A stretch of DNA of 64,000 nucleotides from Comamonadaceae bacterium (lineage in GTDB: Bacteria; Pseudomonadota; Gammaproteobacteria; Burkholderiales; Burkholderiaceae_C), in assembly GCA_947456305.1 (NCBI GenBank), contig CANGPN010000004.1, positions 1 to 64,000 on the forward strand. Direction: 5' to 3'. Shown one piece after another: positions 1-10,957 of this stretch; positions within the stretch are counted from its first letter, which is position 1; each line of letters opens with the position of its first letter. The notes beneath the pieces are model-generated. The model did no database searches. It saw nothing but the letters and a program-made list of their open reading frames with translations, and had not been told where the DNA came from. The position numbers and the translations under genes are program-made.

Positions 1-68
1 TAAGGGTCGTTGACATGGTCGTTCAACCATGACTTGTTCACTTTTTTGCTCTGCGTTTTGACTTTCAA
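1..68 (-). CDS. rlmE: 23S rRNA (uridine-2'-O-)-methyltransferase RlmE, N-terminal fragment
   Basis: Only the first 22 codons lie in the window; the gene runs off the left edge. The reading frame gives a Lys-rich start followed by KSWLNDHVNDP, which matches the conserved N-terminal segment of RlmE (FtsJ/RrmJ), the enzyme that methylates U2552 of 23S rRNA. The proposed start is TTG, with GAGGG about eight bases upstream. Divergence from yhbY is the usual arrangement in Burkholderiales and supports the call. No catalytic residues are visible in this fragment. Confidence 0.72.
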   Translation of the reverse strand, partial: MKVKTQSKKVNKSWLNDHVNDP

Positions 69-102
69 TTCAACACCCTCTGTGTAGGAAGATAATACCC
101 GT

Positions 103-576
103 ATGCCTGCTATCCAACTGACCCCTGCTGAACGCAAAGTTCACCGCGCAAATGCGCACCATCTTGATCCTGTCATCATGATCGGCAACGACGGACTGAG
201 TGCCGCCGTTATCAAAGAAACCGAGCTTGCGCTGAATGCACACGGCTTGATCAAAATCCGCGTACTCGGCGACGACCGCAAACAACGCGAACTGATGTTT
301 CAAACGCTGGCCGATCAACTGAACGCCGCGCCGATTCAACACATAGGCAAATTGCTAGTGTTATGGCGTCCGCAGCCAGAAAAAGAAAAAAAACTGGATC
401 AGGACAAAATGCCCGGACCGCGCGAATTCAAAGTACTGAAATACAGCAGCCGGGGTGGTCAACGGCCTGAAATGAAACGAGTCACGATTTTGGGCAATCA
501 GCGATTAGCGGCAGGCGGTCAGGTCAAGCGCGCCAAACCCAAACAAAAATCGGTAAAGAAGAAAAATCAGATATAA
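103..576 (+). CDS. yhbY: YhbY family RNA-binding protein (CRM domain)
   Basis: A 157-residue protein with a CRS1/YhbY (CRM) domain over about residues 5-100, including the [15 protein letters not shown] start and an IGNDGLS segment matching the family's GxxG-type loop. YhbY proteins bind pre-50S ribosomal particles. The last 50 residues are a basic, low-complexity tail rich in Lys and Arg, longer than in E. coli YhbY (about 97 residues) but common in beta-proteobacteria; it probably adds RNA contacts (inference). It is divergent from rlmE with only 34 bases between, and its 3' end overlaps greA by ten bases tail to tail. Confidence 0.9.
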   Translation: MPAIQLTPAERKVHRANAHHLDPVIMIGNDGLSAAVIKETELALNAHGLIKIRVLGDDRKQRELMFQTLADQLNAAPIQHIGKLLVLWRPQPEKEKKLDQDKMPGPREFKVLKYSSRGGQRPEMKRVTILGNQRLAAGGQVKRAKPKQKSVKKKNQI

Positions 577-1043
577 GAAACCTTGATGATTTCGTATTGT
601 TTGACGCCACCCGGCGCTTGAACACTGGCGACATCGCCCTCTTCCTTGCCGATCAAAGCTCTGGCAATCGGGCTGCTGATATTGATCAGCCCGAGTTTCA
701 AATCAGCCTCGTCCTCGCCAACGATTTGGTAGGTGACACGCTCGCCGGAGTCTTCATCTTCCAGATCCACAGTGGCGCCGAACACCACGCGACCACCGGC
801 ATCCAGTGAGGCCGGATCGATGATTTGCGACATTGACAACTTACTCTCAATTTCCTGAATGCGGCCTTCGATAAAACCCTGGCGGTCTTTGGCAGCATCG
901 TATTCGGCGTTTTCGCTCAAATCGCCTTGGGCACGCGCCTCTGCAATGGCGTTGATCACCCAGGGACGGTCTACCGTTTTCAAAGTGTGTAATTCTTGTT
1001 TGAGCTTTTCAGCGCCGACTTTGGTGATGGGAATGGTGGCCAT
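567..1043 (-). CDS. greA: Transcription elongation factor GreA
   Basis: At 158 residues this is the standard GreA length. The N-terminal coiled-coil finger (residues 1-75) has the [14 protein letters not shown] tip motif whose acidic residues enter the RNA polymerase secondary channel and stimulate cleavage of backtracked transcripts. The C-terminal FKBP-like domain follows, with the [12 protein letters not shown] signature of the family. It lies 23 bases downstream of carB on the same strand, the normal carA-carB-greA order of Burkholderiales, so it is probably the last gene of that operon. Confidence 0.97.
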   Translation of the reverse strand: MATIPITKVGAEKLKQELHTLKTVDRPWVINAIAEARAQGDLSENAEYDAAKDRQGFIEGRIQEIESKLSMSQIIDPASLDAGGRVVFGATVDLEDEDSGERVTYQIVGEDEADLKLGLINISSPIARALIGKEEGDVASVQAPGGVKQYEIIKVSYI

Positions 1044-1066
1044 GGCAAGTGTGTACAGTTGGTAAA

Positions 1067-4000
1067 TCAGGCTTGCAATTGAAGGTGCAAATCCTGCAAA
1101 GAATAAACATCCAGATTGTCCAAGTATTTCATGCCTTCGACCGCGGCTTCTGCGCCAGCAATCGTCGTGAAGGTGGTGACACGGGCCAGCAGCGAAGAAA
1201 TGCGTATCTGGCGCGAATCAGCGATGGCATTGCGGCGCTCTTCCACGGTGTTGATGACCAGTGCGATCTCGTTGTTTTTGATCATGTCGACCACATGCGG
1301 ACGGCCTTCAGTGACTTTGTTGACGGCCACAACCGGGATGCCGGCAGCTTGGATGGCGGCAGCTGTGCCTTTGGTAGCAACCAGCTCAAACCCGTAAGCA
1401 ACCAAATGTCGCGCTACTTCCACCGCACGAGCCTTGTCGGTATTTTTCACAGTTAGAAAAACTTTACGCACAGCATCCGTGGGACGCGGCAGTTTGGTAC
1501 CTGCACCCAACTGGCTTTTGACAAAAGCTTCGCCAAATGTCAGTCCCACTCCCATGACCTCTCCGGTGGACTTCATCTCCGGACCAAGGATGGTGTCGAC
1601 ACCGGGAAATTTCACAAACGGAAAAACGGCTTCTTTGACGCTGAAATAAGGCGGGTGCACTTCGCGGGTAATGCCTTGCGAAGCTAGACTTTGCCCCACC
1701 ATGCAACGCGCCGCAACCTTGGCCAGTTGTATGCCAGTGGCTTTGCTGACAAAGGGCACGGTGCGGCTGGCGCGCGGATTGACCTCAAGCACATAAATCA
1801 CGTCATGACCGTCTAGTTTTTGGATGGCAAATTGCACATTCATCAGCCCAACCACTTTGAGGCCGTGCGCCATTTCGGTGGTTTGGCGCTTCAACTCGGT
1901 AATAGTCTGGTCAGACAAGGAGTAAGGCGGGAGAGAACATGCGGAGTCACCGCTGTGCACACCGGCTTGCTCGATATGTTCCATGACACCGCCGATGAAG
2001 ACTTGTTTGCCGTCACAAATAGCATCGACATCACATTCGATGGCATCGTTCAAAAAGCGATCCAGCAGTACCGGGGATTCATGGCTGACTTTGACAGCTT
2101 CGCGCATATAACGCTCGAGGTCGCGCTGCTCGTGCACGATTTCCATGGCGCGACCGCCCAAAACATAGCTGGGGCGCACGACCAGCGGGTAACCGAGTTC
2201 CTGCGCTTTCTCAAGAGCCTCTGCTTCGGTTCTAGCGGTGGCGTTCGGCGGTTGACGCAAGCCTATGGCATGAAGCAATTGCTGGAAACGCTCGCGGTCT
2301 TCGGCCGCATCAATCATGTCAGGGCTGGTGCCAATGATGGGCACACCTTCGGCTTCCAAGCCTAGCGCCAACTTCAACGGGGTTTGACCACCGTATTGAA
2401 CAATCACGCCCAGCGGTTGTTCCTTGTCGACGATTTCCAGCACATCTTCCAGTGTCAATGGTTCAAAGTACAAGCGGTCGCTGGTATCGTAATCGGTGGA
2501 CACGGTTTCGGGGTTGCAATTGACCATGATGGTTTCATAGCCGTCCTCTCGCATCGCCAGCGCAGCGTGCACGCAGCAGTAATCAAACTCAATGCCTTGA
2601 CCGATGCGGTTGGGTCCGCCTCCGAGAACCATTATTTTTTTGCGTTGCGTTGGCGCGGCTTCGCACTCTTGCTCGTAGGTGGAATACATATAAGCGGTAT
2701 TGGTCGCAAACTCCGCCGCGCAAGTGTCAACACGTTTGAAAACCGGGCGCACGCCTAAAGTATGTCGGGCCTGGCGAACAGCCTTTTCCGTTGTCTTGAG
2801 CTGTCTGGCCAGTCGGCGGTCGGAAAAGCCTTTTTGCTTTAACAAACGCAGTTCACCAGCGCTAATGTCTGCGAGTTGATGCTTTTCAAGTTCGAGTTCG
2901 ATTTTGACAATGTCTTCGATTTGCACCAGAAACCAAGGATCGATGCGGGTGAGTGCATGCACTTCTTCGACGCTCATGCCCATGGCAAACGCGTCGCCCA
3001 CATACCAAATGCGCTCGGGGCCGGGCGCGCCGAGTTCTTTTTCAAGCACCTCGCGGTCCTGGGTTTTTTCGTTCATGCCGTCCACACCGACTTCAAGTCC
3101 GCGTAACGCCTTTTGAAAAGACTCTTGGAAGGTGCGACCTATGGCCATGACCTCCCCCACAGATTTCATTTGCGTGGTGAGCCGGCTATCGGCAGTAGGG
3201 AATTTTTCAAATGCAAACCGCGGGATTTTGGTAACCACGTAATCAATACTGGGCTCGAAACTCGCGGGCGTCGCGCCGCCGGTGATGTCATTGCGCAATT
3301 CGTCCAGCGTGAAACCGACCGCCAGTTTGGCGGCCACTTTGGCGATTGGAAAGCCTGTGGCTTTGGACGCCAACGCAGACGAGCGCGATACGCGCGGATT
3401 CATTTCAATGACCACCATGCGGCCATCAGCAGGATTGATAGAGAACTGTACGTTGGAGCCACCGGTGTCGACGCCGATTTCGCGCAACACCGCCAGACTG
3501 GCGTTGCGAAGAATCTGGTATTCCTTGTCTGTCAGTGTTTGAGCGGGCGCCACCGTGATGGAGTCGCCGGTATGCACGCCCATGGGATCCAAGTTTTCAA
3601 TGGAACATACGATGATGCAGTTGTCCGCTTTATCGCGCACCACTTCCATTTCGTACTCTTTCCAGCCGAGCAAGGATTCTTCAATCAGCAATTCGCTGGT
3701 GGGAGACGCTTCTAAACCGCGTTTGCAAATAACTTCAAATTCTTCAGGGTTGTAGGCAATGCCGCCGCCGGTGCCGCCCAGGGTAAAACTCGGGCGTATC
3801 ACCACCGGAAAGCCGACTGTTTTTTGCACCGCCCAGGCTTCATCCAGGCTGTGGGCGATGCCTGAACGCGCCGAACCCAGACCGATTTTGGTCATGGCGT
3901 CCTTGAACTTCAAACGGTCTTCGGCTTTATCAATCGCTTCGGGTGTCGCGCCAATCAATTCCACAGGCTTGCCGGTGTTGGCACCCAGGTATTTGTCGAG

Positions 4001-4321
4001 CACGCCGTGACGCCACAAATCCAAAGCGCAATTGAGAGCTGTTTGACCACCCATGGTCGGCAAAATCGCATCCGGTTTTTCCTTAGCGATGATTTTTTCG
4101 ACGGTCTTCCAAGTGATCGGTTCTATGTAAGTCACGTCGGCCGTTGCCGGGTCGGTCATGATGGTGGCCGGGTTGCTGTTGATCAATATGACCTTGTAAC
4201 CTTCCTCGCGCAAAGCTTTGCAAGCCTGTACGCCGGAGTAGTCAAACTCACAAGCCTGACCGATGACGATAGGTCCTGCACCGATGAGCAGAATGCTTTT
4301 GATATCTGTACGTTTAGCCAT
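1067..4321 (-). CDS. carB: Carbamoyl-phosphate synthase, large subunit
   Basis: A 1084-residue protein that makes carbamoyl phosphate for pyrimidine and arginine synthesis with CarA. The two homologous halves each have an ATP-grasp domain: [21 protein letters not shown] opens the first and [18 protein letters not shown] the second. The last 140 residues form the MGS-like allosteric domain, where UMP and ornithine act in E. coli. I chose the internal ATG (MAKRTDIKS) over an ATG 12 codons upstream because it matches the family N-terminus. Its start overlaps the carA stop by eight bases, so the two are probably translationally coupled. Confidence 0.97.
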   Translation of the reverse strand: MAKRTDIKSILLIGAGPIVIGQACEFDYSGVQACKALREEGYKVILINSNPATIMTDPATADVTYIEPITWKTVEKIIAKEKPDAILPTMGGQTALNCALDLWRHGVLDKYLGANTGKPVELIGATPEAIDKAEDRLKFKDAMTKIGLGSARSGIAHSLDEAWAVQKTVGFPVVIRPSFTLGGTGGGIAYNPEEFEVICKRGLEASPTSELLIEESLLGWKEYEMEVVRDKADNCIIVCSIENLDPMGVHTGDSITVAPAQTLTDKEYQILRNASLAVLREIGVDTGGSNVQFSINPADGRMVVIEMNPRVSRSSALASKATGFPIAKVAAKLAVGFTLDELRNDITGGATPASFEPSIDYVVTKIPRFAFEKFPTADSRLTTQMKSVGEVMAIGRTFQESFQKALRGLEVGVDGMNEKTQDREVLEKELGAPGPERIWYVGDAFAMGMSVEEVHALTRIDPWFLVQIEDIVKIELELEKHQLADISAGELRLLKQKGFSDRRLARQLKTTEKAVRQARHTLGVRPVFKRVDTCAAEFATNTAYMYSTYEQECEAAPTQRKKIMVLGGGPNRIGQGIEFDYCCVHAALAMREDGYETIMVNCNPETVSTDYDTSDRLYFEPLTLEDVLEIVDKEQPLGVIVQYGGQTPLKLALGLEAEGVPIIGTSPDMIDAAEDRERFQQLLHAIGLRQPPNATARTEAEALEKAQELGYPLVVRPSYVLGGRAMEIVHEQRDLERYMREAVKVSHESPVLLDRFLNDAIECDVDAICDGKQVFIGGVMEHIEQAGVHSGDSACSLPPYSLSDQTITELKRQTTEMAHGLKVVGLMNVQFAIQKLDGHDVIYVLEVNPRASRTVPFVSKATGIQLAKVAARCMVGQSLASQGITREVHPPYFSVKEAVFPFVKFPGVDTILGPEMKSTGEVMGVGLTFGEAFVKSQLGAGTKLPRPTDAVRKVFLTVKNTDKARAVEVARHLVAYGFELVATKGTAAAIQAAGIPVVAVNKVTEGRPHVVDMIKNNEIALVINTVEERRNAIADSRQIRISSLLARVTTFTTIAGAEAAVEGMKYLDNLDVYSLQDLHLQLQA

Positions 4322-5486
4322 GCTGAGAAACCGCCATTGAGTGAATAAAGCGGTCAAACAAATAACCGATGTCGTGCGGGCCTGGTGAGGCCTCAGGATG
4401 CCCTTGGAAACTGAAAGCCGGTTGGTCTGTTAACTCTAAGCCCTGCAAACTGCCGTCAAACAAACTGACGTGGGTGGCGCGTACATGCGCGGGCAGCGAT
4501 TTTTCATCGACCGCAAAGCCATGGTTTTGGCTGGTGATGGACACTCGGGAAGTCTGCAAATCTTTGACCGGGTGGTTGGCGCCGTGGTGGCCGAACTTCA
4601 TTTTGTAGGTGGCTGCACCGGTTGCCAGCGCCAGAATCTGGTGCCCCAAACAAATACCGAATAAAGGGATTTTTTTAGCGAGCAAGGCTTGCGTGGCTTC
4701 AATAGCGTAAGTGCAAGGCCCAGGGTCGCCAGGGCCGTTAGAGAGAAACACACCGTCCGGTTTTAACTGCAGCACATGCTCGGCTGACGTGGTCGCAGGA
4801 ACCACAGTGACCTCACAACCTCGTTGGGCCAGCATGCGAAGAATGTTTCTCTTGACGCCAAAGTCGTAGGCGACCACGCGAAAGCGGGCTTTGTCTAGCT
4901 TACGGTAGCCCGCACCCAGTTGCCACTCGGTCTCGCTCCACGGATAGGGCTGGGTCACACTGACTTGGGAAGCCAGGTCCAAGCCATTCATGGCCGGTGC
5001 TTGTTTGGCCAGTGCTACCGCTTGCGCCTTGTCCTCGGCTGTGATGACGTGGTCTTTGGGATAAGCCACGATGGCGCCGTTTTGGGCGCCGTTCTCGCGC
5101 AAATGTCTGGTCAACATGCGGGTGTCGATATCAGCAATAGCCACAGTGCCCTGGGTTTTGAGGAAATGGGTCAAGTCGCTGCTTGCACGGAAATTGGAAT
5201 GCATCAAAGGTAAGTTTTTGATGATCAGCCCGGCCGCATAAATACGATCAGCTTCGCTGTCTTCGGTATTCACGCCGTAATTGCCTATGTGCGAATAAGT
5301 CAGCGTGACCAATTGCTGGCAGTAACTCGGATCGGTCAGGATTTCCTGGTAACCGGTCATGGATGTATTGAATACTACTTCTCCGACAGTGTGGCCATCG
5401 TGACCGATGGATTGCCCCATGAAGACCGTGCCGTCTGAAAGCGCCAAAATAGCGGGAGGACGATTTCCCTGAAGAGTCAAAAGCAC
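4314..5486 (-). CDS. carA: Carbamoyl-phosphate synthase, small (glutaminase) subunit
   Basis: A 390-residue glutamine amidotransferase that supplies ammonia to CarB. The N-terminal CPSase domain holds the [17 protein letters not shown] signature. The C-terminal class I GATase domain has the nucleophile Cys in FGICLGHQ near residue 280 and the catalytic His-Glu pair in [11 protein letters not shown] near residue 365. The start is GTG with GGAG eight bases upstream. A 162-base gap separates it from the next upstream gene and contains a TATAAT box, so the car operon probably has its own promoter. Confidence 0.97.
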   Translation of the reverse strand: MLLTLQGNRPPAILALSDGTVFMGQSIGHDGHTVGEVVFNTSMTGYQEILTDPSYCQQLVTLTYSHIGNYGVNTEDSEADRIYAAGLIIKNLPLMHSNFRASSDLTHFLKTQGTVAIADIDTRMLTRHLRENGAQNGAIVAYPKDHVITAEDKAQAVALAKQAPAMNGLDLASQVSVTQPYPWSETEWQLGAGYRKLDKARFRVVAYDFGVKRNILRMLAQRGCEVTVVPATTSAEHVLQLKPDGVFLSNGPGDPGPCTYAIEATQALLAKKIPLFGICLGHQILALATGAATYKMKFGHHGANHPVKDLQTSRVSITSQNHGFAVDEKSLPAHVRATHVSLFDGSLQGLELTDQPAFSFQGHPEASPGPHDIGYLFDRFIHSMAVSQHG

Positions 5487-5604
5487 TCAGATCTCCGAGA
5501 TTCGGTGACGCCCCAGTTGCAAGAGAGGCCTTCTCTTTGGCTGCTATACAAGGGGATTGGCTTTTTTGCGAGCGTAGGGCGTGCGGTTGATATAAAAGTC
5601 AGAC

Positions 5605-5610
5605 ATTATA
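5605..5610 (-). promoter_or_regulatory. Candidate -10 box of the carAB promoter
   Basis: The minus strand reads TATAAT here, a perfect sigma-70 -10 hexamer, about 120 bases before the carA start. No good -35 hexamer lies 16-18 bases upstream, so the promoter may need an activator, or the box may be chance. Confidence 0.35.
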
Positions 5611-5648
5611 TCCCTGCCCTCCTGCAAGCCGGCTTGAAAAGTCTGCTA

Positions 5649-6437
5649 TTAACACTTCCCTACACGTTGACTGGCACTGGCATGCAAACAAATGGCAGCA
5701 GCAGCAGCCACATTCAGCGACTCCTGCCCTCCCGGTTGGGCAATCCTGACACGTTGCACTCTTTCATTTGGCCAATCAACACTGACCCCGCGACCTTCGT
5801 GGCCAAACACCCAGATACAAGGCCAGGGTAATTTTTTTTCCATTAACAGTTCATGCAAGTAATCGCCCCGGTGAACATCGGTCAGCAATACAGGCGTATT
5901 TAATTTCAAGATCTCAGATACATCCCAAGACTCGTGAACCTTCAGACTGAAATGCGCGCCCATCGCAGCTCGAATCACTTTGGCAGACCACAAAGCCACC
6001 GAGCCTGAAGTGGAGATGACCTGCTCAAAACCAAAAGCAGCAGCACAGCGCAAGATAGCGCCAGCATTGCCGGGATCCTGAACTTGATCAAGCACCACTG
6101 ATGAAGCCAGCGGGTTTGAGAGCGGATTTTGCGGCAACTCCACCACTGCACCAATCCATGATGGCGATGGTAATGCGCTCAGTTCGTTCATCAAACTGCC
6201 GGTCAACTGCAAAACAGATTCGCAGCGCAAAGCCCATGTATGTAGCCTGTTGTCCTGTACGGCATCCAGTAACACAAGTTGGTTAAAGCGCATACCGCTG
6301 TCCAGCGCGGCCTGGCATAAATGCTCGCCCTCTAGCCAAATTTGACCGCTGCTACGGTAAGACGTATTGTCAATTGCTAGCAATTTCAATTGCTTGTATT
6401 GAGGGTTATCTTTGGAACTGATGGACTTAATCGCCAT
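5649..6437 (-). CDS. RNA 2'-O-methyltransferase, SpoU/TrmH family
   Basis: A 262-residue SPOUT-class enzyme. An N-terminal substrate-binding domain (residues 1-105) precedes the SpoU knot domain, which shows all three motifs: [15 protein letters not shown] (motif 1), [11 protein letters not shown] (motif 2) and [14 protein letters not shown] (motif 3). It methylates ribose 2'-OH of rRNA or tRNA with SAM; the exact target cannot be read from the sequence, so I give no symbol (RlmB-like or TrmH-like). Its start overlaps the rnhB stop by 11 bases, which places it at the end of the lpx-rnhB run. Confidence 0.9.
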   Translation of the reverse strand: MAIKSISSKDNPQYKQLKLLAIDNTSYRSSGQIWLEGEHLCQAALDSGMRFNQLVLLDAVQDNRLHTWALRCESVLQLTGSLMNELSALPSPSWIGAVVELPQNPLSNPLASSVVLDQVQDPGNAGAILRCAAAFGFEQVISTSGSVALWSAKVIRAAMGAHFSLKVHESWDVSEILKLNTPVLLTDVHRGDYLHELLMEKKLPWPCIWVFGHEGRGVSVDWPNERVQRVRIAQPGGQESLNVAAAAAICLHASASQRVGKC

Positions 6438-7077
6438 GCGCGTGCCCCTGATTTAAAACATCAAGCGTTGCAGCGACAGGCGCAAAACTTCTTCTGTGCC
6501 AAACAGTCGGACCCAGCGTGCGCAAGGCCTTCAGGTGTTCTGGAGTGCCGTAGCCCTTGTGTCTGGCAAAACCATAAGCTTCAAACTCGGTATCTATGGA
6601 GCAACACCAGCGATCGCGCTCTACCTTGGCAAGAATGGAGGCAGCGGAAATAGCCGCCACCTTGCTGTCTCCTTTGACAATCGCCTCTGCCAGCACATCC
6701 AGTACAGGCAAACGGTTGCCATCAATCAACACCTTGCCCGGCTTTAATCGCAAGCCAAGCACCGCCCTCTGCATGGCTAGCATGGTGGCTTGCAAAATAT
6801 TGAGCTCATCGATTTCCTGTACCGAAGCCTGGGCCACACAAAAACACAAAGCATTTGCCCGTATCTGGTCGTAAAGCTTGTCACGCTTCAATGCACTGAG
6901 CGTTTTTGAATCAGCCAGACCGCGCACAGGGGCCAAATCATCCAGAATAACGGCAGCGGCAAACACCGGGCCGGCCAAGGGTCCGCGACCGGCCTCATCA
7001 ACGCCTGCGATCAATACCGGGCCATCGTCCCAATTGAGCTTGACCTGCTCAGGCTTGAAGGATTTGTGCGATCGCAT
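6427..7077 (-). CDS. rnhB: Ribonuclease HII
   Basis: A 216-residue enzyme that removes ribonucleotides and RNA from RNA-DNA hybrids. The metal-binding acidic residues are visible in [16 protein letters not shown] (the DEAGRGP motif), in LIDGNRLP and in the [10 protein letters not shown] stretch. The ATG start lies 29 bases inside the 3' end of lpxB; a TTG just before [10 protein letters not shown] is a shorter alternative, but it would remove family-typical residues. lpxB-rnhB linkage is standard in proteobacteria. Confidence 0.95.
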   Translation of the reverse strand: MRSHKSFKPEQVKLNWDDGPVLIAGVDEAGRGPLAGPVFAAAVILDDLAPVRGLADSKTLSALKRDKLYDQIRANALCFCVAQASVQEIDELNILQATMLAMQRAVLGLRLKPGKVLIDGNRLPVLDVLAEAIVKGDSKVAAISAASILAKVERDRWCCSIDTEFEAYGFARHKGYGTPEHLKALRTLGPTVWHRRSFAPVAATLDVLNQGHAHGD

Positions 7078-8218
7078 CTGTAGCTACCTTAGGCGTGTCA
7101 GCCCTTAACGATTGGTGCATGCGGGAAAAAGTCTGTCGCAAGGCTTGTACTCTGGCAGGTTGCTCCAGCCACTCTGTGACGCAGCGAGCCAGTGCCGAAG
7201 GCGTTGCCTGTGATTGCAACAACTCGGGAACCACGAATTCACTGCACAAAATATTCGGCAAGCCGACCCAGGGCTGAAGGCGTTTGCGCTCAATGATTTG
7301 CCAGCTCAACCAGGGCATGGCGTAGGCGATCACCATCGGGCATTTGAACAAAGCAGCTTCCAGCGTCGCCGTACCGCTGGCAATCATGGACACATCGGCG
7401 GCGGCCATCACTGTATGGCTCTGGCCGGAAATAATTTTCAAATGATCGGCCCCGGGAAACTGCCTGGCAATGTCATGGACCAAGTTAGACATACCGGGAG
7501 CCACAGGCAAGACGGCAATCAAATTAGCCTGCTGTTGTCGCAGCAATTCAACGGCGGCTAAAAACCGCGGAAGCAAATGTTTAATCTCATCTTTGCGGCT
7601 GCCGGGAAGCACAGCCAACATTCTTATGTCCGGCGACAAACCCAATTGTGCTCTGGCAGCTGCCCTGTCTGCGTGTTCGGGGATCAAATTTGCCAAGGGA
7701 TGGCCAACAAAGGTAGCAGCAATGCCATGTTGCGACAAAAGATCGGGTTCAAAAGGAAAAATGCACAACACATGATTCACACTTTCACGGATTTTTTTCA
7801 GGCGCTGTGCACGCCACGCCCAGACCGAGGGACATACAAATTGCACGGTTTTCAATCCAGCATGTCTCAGGTCACGGGCCAGATCCAGATTGAAGTCAGG
7901 TGCATCGATACCTATGAATACATCGGGTTTGGCGTCCAGTAAACGGGCCTTGAGTTGCCGCCTGATAGCAACGATTTCCCGGTAATGCTTGAGTACTTCC
8001 ACGTAACCGCGCACTGACAGCTTTTCCATGGGCCACCAAGAGCTGAATCCACGCTGCTGCATTCGCGGACCGCCGATACCGGCCATGCGCAACATTGGCC
8101 AGCGTTGTTGTAAACCCGGAATCACCAGAGAGGCCAGTAGATCTCCGGAAGTCTCGCCTGCCACCATCGCTATTTCCAGGGCAGATCTTTCAGTCATGGA
8201 GTAAGCTGCAATTTTCAA
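7049..8218 (-). CDS. lpxB: Lipid-A-disaccharide synthase
   Basis: A 389-residue GT-B type glycosyltransferase (GT19) that joins lipid X and UDP-diacylglucosamine at the inner membrane. Recognisable segments are [14 protein letters not shown] near the N-terminus, [14 protein letters not shown], and [17 protein letters not shown] in the C-terminal half. The proposed start is a TTG that overlaps the lpxA stop as TTGA; an ATG seven codons downstream ([10 protein letters not shown]) is a fair alternative. Confidence 0.96.
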   Translation of the reverse strand: MKIAAYSMTERSALEIAMVAGETSGDLLASLVIPGLQQRWPMLRMAGIGGPRMQQRGFSSWWPMEKLSVRGYVEVLKHYREIVAIRRQLKARLLDAKPDVFIGIDAPDFNLDLARDLRHAGLKTVQFVCPSVWAWRAQRLKKIRESVNHVLCIFPFEPDLLSQHGIAATFVGHPLANLIPEHADRAAARAQLGLSPDIRMLAVLPGSRKDEIKHLLPRFLAAVELLRQQQANLIAVLPVAPGMSNLVHDIARQFPGADHLKIISGQSHTVMAAADVSMIASGTATLEAALFKCPMVIAYAMPWLSWQIIERKRLQPWVGLPNILCSEFVVPELLQSQATPSALARCVTEWLEQPARVQALRQTFSRMHQSLRADTPKVATDAIAQILQA

Positions 8219-9009
8219 CGGATGATGCCGCGACCAGGCGACACCTGAGCCAGAAAAGTGGACATGACATCAACCACTTCGACAATGCCCGAATCTGAGT
8301 GGGACATGGCTTGAATCTGTTCGATTGCAGCTTGCAATGTGAGCTCTTCGCGATAAAGCGCCTTGTGCATTTGCTTGACGGCTTGTACCTGCGCTGCAGA
8401 AAAACCGCGGCGCTTCAAACCTTCGTAATTCATGGAACGCACTTGCGCCGGTTGTCCTTGGCACATAGCAAATGGAGGAAGGTCTGCAAACAACAAGGAG
8501 TTCATAGCTGTGAAGCTGTGAGCGCCGAGCCGGCAAAACTGATGTACCACAGTGAAGCCGCCCAGAATCGCCCAGTCACCGACCTGCACGTGACCGGCCA
8601 ACTGTGTGCTGTTGGCAAATACAGTGCGGTTGCCGACTTGGCAGTCGTGGGCCAGATGCACATAAGCCATCAACCAGTTATCGTTACCAATACGCGTCAC
8701 GCCTTGGTCTTGGGCGGTACCTATGTTGAAAGTGCAAAATTCCCTGATGGTATTGCGGTCGCCAATGATCAGCTCACAAGGTTCACCAGCGTATTTTTTA
8801 TCCTGCGGTACAGCACCTAAGGAATTGAATTGAAAAATACGGTTGTCTTCGCCTATGGTGGTTCGGCCTTCAATCACGCAATGCGAGGCCACCGTCGTGC
8901 CTGCACCGATGCGGACATGGGGCCCAATGATGGTGTAAGGGCCGACTGTGACCGATTCGTGAAGTTGTGCGCCCGGGTCTACCAGTGCGCTCGGGTGTAT
9001 GTGAGCCAT
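8215..9009 (-). CDS. lpxA: UDP-N-acetylglucosamine acyltransferase
   Basis: A 264-residue left-handed beta-helix enzyme that transfers a 3-hydroxyacyl chain from ACP to UDP-GlcNAc, the first lipid A step. Hexapeptide repeats fill residues 5-185, followed by the helical C-terminal domain. The catalytic His is in YVHLAHDCQVG. I chose the ATG of MAHIHPSALV, seven bases after fabZ, over an in-frame TTG five codons upstream that would overlap fabZ. Confidence 0.97.
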   Translation of the reverse strand: MAHIHPSALVDPGAQLHESVTVGPYTIIGPHVRIGAGTTVASHCVIEGRTTIGEDNRIFQFNSLGAVPQDKKYAGEPCELIIGDRNTIREFCTFNIGTAQDQGVTRIGNDNWLMAYVHLAHDCQVGNRTVFANSTQLAGHVQVGDWAILGGFTVVHQFCRLGAHSFTAMNSLLFADLPPFAMCQGQPAQVRSMNYEGLKRRGFSAAQVQAVKQMHKALYREELTLQAAIEQIQAMSHSDSGIVEVVDVMSTFLAQVSPGRGIIR

Positions 9010-9016
9010 GGGCAAA

Positions 9017-9460
9017 TCAATCAATACGACGCATGGTGCACATCAACTCGGCTTCAACCGCCAATTCTTCACCCACCATGGCCTTGGCCTTGAATTTAAA
9101 AATACCGGCTTTCATACGATCTAGTTCGACCATCAGTGTCAATGCATCACCGGGCTCAACCGGGCGCTTGAAACGTGCGCCATCAATCCCAGCGAAATAG
9201 TAAATCGTGTTGTCATCTGGCACGACTTCCATGGTGTGAAAAGACAGCAATGCAGCAGCCTGGGCCAGAGCTTCGAGCATCAAAACGCCCGGCATCACAG
9301 GGCGATGCGGGAAGTGGCCGTTGAAAAACGGTTCATTGATAGTGACATTTTTCAAGGCGACTATGGATTTACCTTTGTCAAGTTGCAACACCCGGTCTAC
9401 CAAAAGAAAAGGGTAGCGGTGCGGCAGCATTTTTAAAATTTGATGAATATCCATTTTCAT
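9017..9460 (-). CDS. fabZ: 3-hydroxyacyl-[ACP] dehydratase FabZ
   Basis: A 147-residue hot-dog fold dehydratase of type II fatty acid synthesis. The active-site His is in [21 protein letters not shown] and the family N-terminus [17 protein letters not shown] is intact. It competes with LpxA for 3-hydroxyacyl-ACP, which explains its conserved position between lpxD and lpxA. The start overlaps the lpxD stop as ATGA; an in-frame ATG two codons further on is also possible. Confidence 0.97.
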   Translation of the reverse strand: MKMDIHQILKMLPHRYPFLLVDRVLQLDKGKSIVALKNVTINEPFFNGHFPHRPVMPGVLMLEALAQAAALLSFHTMEVVPDDNTIYYFAGIDGARFKRPVEPGDALTLMVELDRMKAGIFKFKAKAMVGEELAVEAELMCTMRRID

Positions 9461-10446
9461 GATCCTGATGTATTGAAATTATTTTCTAAACGACGTAGGC
9501 GCTCGCGAAGCGCATTCAATTGCCGCAAGCTGGCGGCGTTTTTCTGCCAGGATGTATTTTCGTCTATGGGGAAGACACCACTGTAGGTCCCTGCTTTAAG
9601 CAACGAATGGGTAACCACCGATGCGGCCGAAACGTGCACATGGTCTGCCAATTCAAGATGGCCAAGTATGACCGCGCCTCCGCCGACGGTGCAATACGCA
9701 CCGATTTTGGCGCTACCGGCGACACCGACACAGCCGGCCATGGCTGTGTGTTTACCTATGTGGACATTGTGTCCTATCTGAATCAGGTTATCGAGCTTGA
9801 CACCATCCTCCAGCACAGTGTCTTCAATGGCGCCGCGATCCACACATGTATTGGCACCGATCTCAACATTGCTGCCTATGACAACGCCACCGAATTGCTC
9901 TATCTTGACCCATTGCCCTTGGTCTTGCGCAAAACCGAATCCATCAGCCCCAATCACCACACCAGCATGCAAAATACAGTTATCTCCAATGACACAACTA
10001 GCTCCAACGGTAACGCCGGATTTGAGCCAGGTGCCGGCACCTATGACGGCGCCCTCTTCAACCACACACAAAGGTCCAATACGCGCCGTAGGATCAATAA
10101 AGGCAGTCTCTGAAACCACCGCTGTAGGGTGAATCGCTGCAGAAGTCTTGTAAGGTAAAACGTGCTGACGCCATAACTGAGTCAATTTAGCCCAATATAA
10201 ATATGGATTGTCGACCACCAGACAACAACCACGCGACCTGGCAGACGCAGCGTGCGAATGGGAAACAATTACGCAAGCGGCTTGGCTGCGATCAAGTTGT
10301 GAAACGTACTTGGGGTGACTGAGAAAACACAACTGGCCGCTTTCGGCAGACGCAAGCGGCGCTAAACCTGAAATAACAGTATCAGGCGAACCATGCAATG
10401 TTCCGCCAAGTTGCTCAACGATGAACCCTAATGCAAGGGACACCAC
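9457..10446 (-). CDS. lpxD: UDP-3-O-(3-hydroxyacyl)glucosamine N-acyltransferase
   Basis: A 329-residue trimeric acyltransferase for the third lipid A step. An N-terminal uridine-binding domain (residues 1-95) is followed by hexapeptide repeats and a C-terminal helix. The catalytic His is in the [15 protein letters not shown] segment. The start is one of two tandem GTG codons, four bases after the skp stop. Confidence 0.96.
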   Translation of the reverse strand: MVSLALGFIVEQLGGTLHGSPDTVISGLAPLASAESGQLCFLSHPKYVSQLDRSQAACVIVSHSHAASARSRGCCLVVDNPYLYWAKLTQLWRQHVLPYKTSAAIHPTAVVSETAFIDPTARIGPLCVVEEGAVIGAGTWLKSGVTVGASCVIGDNCILHAGVVIGADGFGFAQDQGQWVKIEQFGGVVIGSNVEIGANTCVDRGAIEDTVLEDGVKLDNLIQIGHNVHIGKHTAMAGCVGVAGSAKIGAYCTVGGGAVILGHLELADHVHVSAASVVTHSLLKAGTYSGVFPIDENTSWQKNAASLRQLNALRERLRRLENNFNTSGS

Positions 10447-10450
10447 GCCA

Positions 10451-10957
10451 TCACTTGCCGCTGTTGATGACTTTAATCACCTTGTCGGTGATGTCATGCT
10501 TGGGGCTAATGTAGACGGCTTCTTGTAGTATCAGGTCGTATTTTTCAGCTTCAGCAATTTGTTTGACCACTTTATTGGCCTTTTCCAGAACTTGCTGAAG
10601 TTCCTCATTTTTTCTGGCATTTAAATCTTCTTGAAATTCGCGTCTTTTGCGTTGAAATTCGCGATCCTGATCGGACAACTGTCTTTGGCGTGCTGTGCGC
10701 TGAGAATCAGATAGCGTAGGGGAATCTCGTTCAAGTTTTTCTGAGTTGGACTTCAATGCGCCACCGAGTTCAACGAGTTCTTTTTCCCGTTTGGAGAATT
10801 CCTGCTCAAGTTTGGTTTGCGCCACCTTGGCCGTGCTGGATTCTTTGAAAATCCTATCGGTATTGATAAAACCAATGCGAAGTTCTTCAGCATACGCATT
10901 CAGGCTTGCAAGACCCAAAAGTGAAAGCAACAGTGAACGTGTCAGTTTAGTTTTCAT
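10451..10957 (-). CDS. skp: Periplasmic chaperone Skp/OmpH
   Basis: A 168-residue protein with a signal peptide cleaved after LNAYA (about residue 23). The mature protein starts [13 protein letters not shown], the strand that builds the trimer core, followed by long charged helices (residues 45-140) that form the jellyfish-like arms holding unfolded outer-membrane proteins. It starts within the last base of bamA (TGATG), so the two are probably coupled. Confidence 0.93.
   Translation of the reverse strand: MKTKLTRSLLLSLLGLASLNAYAEELRIGFINTDRIFKESSTAKVAQTKLEQEFSKREKELVELGGALKSNSEKLERDSPTLSDSQRTARQRQLSDQDREFQRKRREFQEDLNARKNEELQQVLEKANKVVKQIAEAEKYDLILQEAVYISPKHDITDKVIKVINSGK

Noticed and set aside
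2959-3715. Several long plus-strand frames over carB.
   Set aside because: They are antisense to one continuous, well conserved protein and show no domains.
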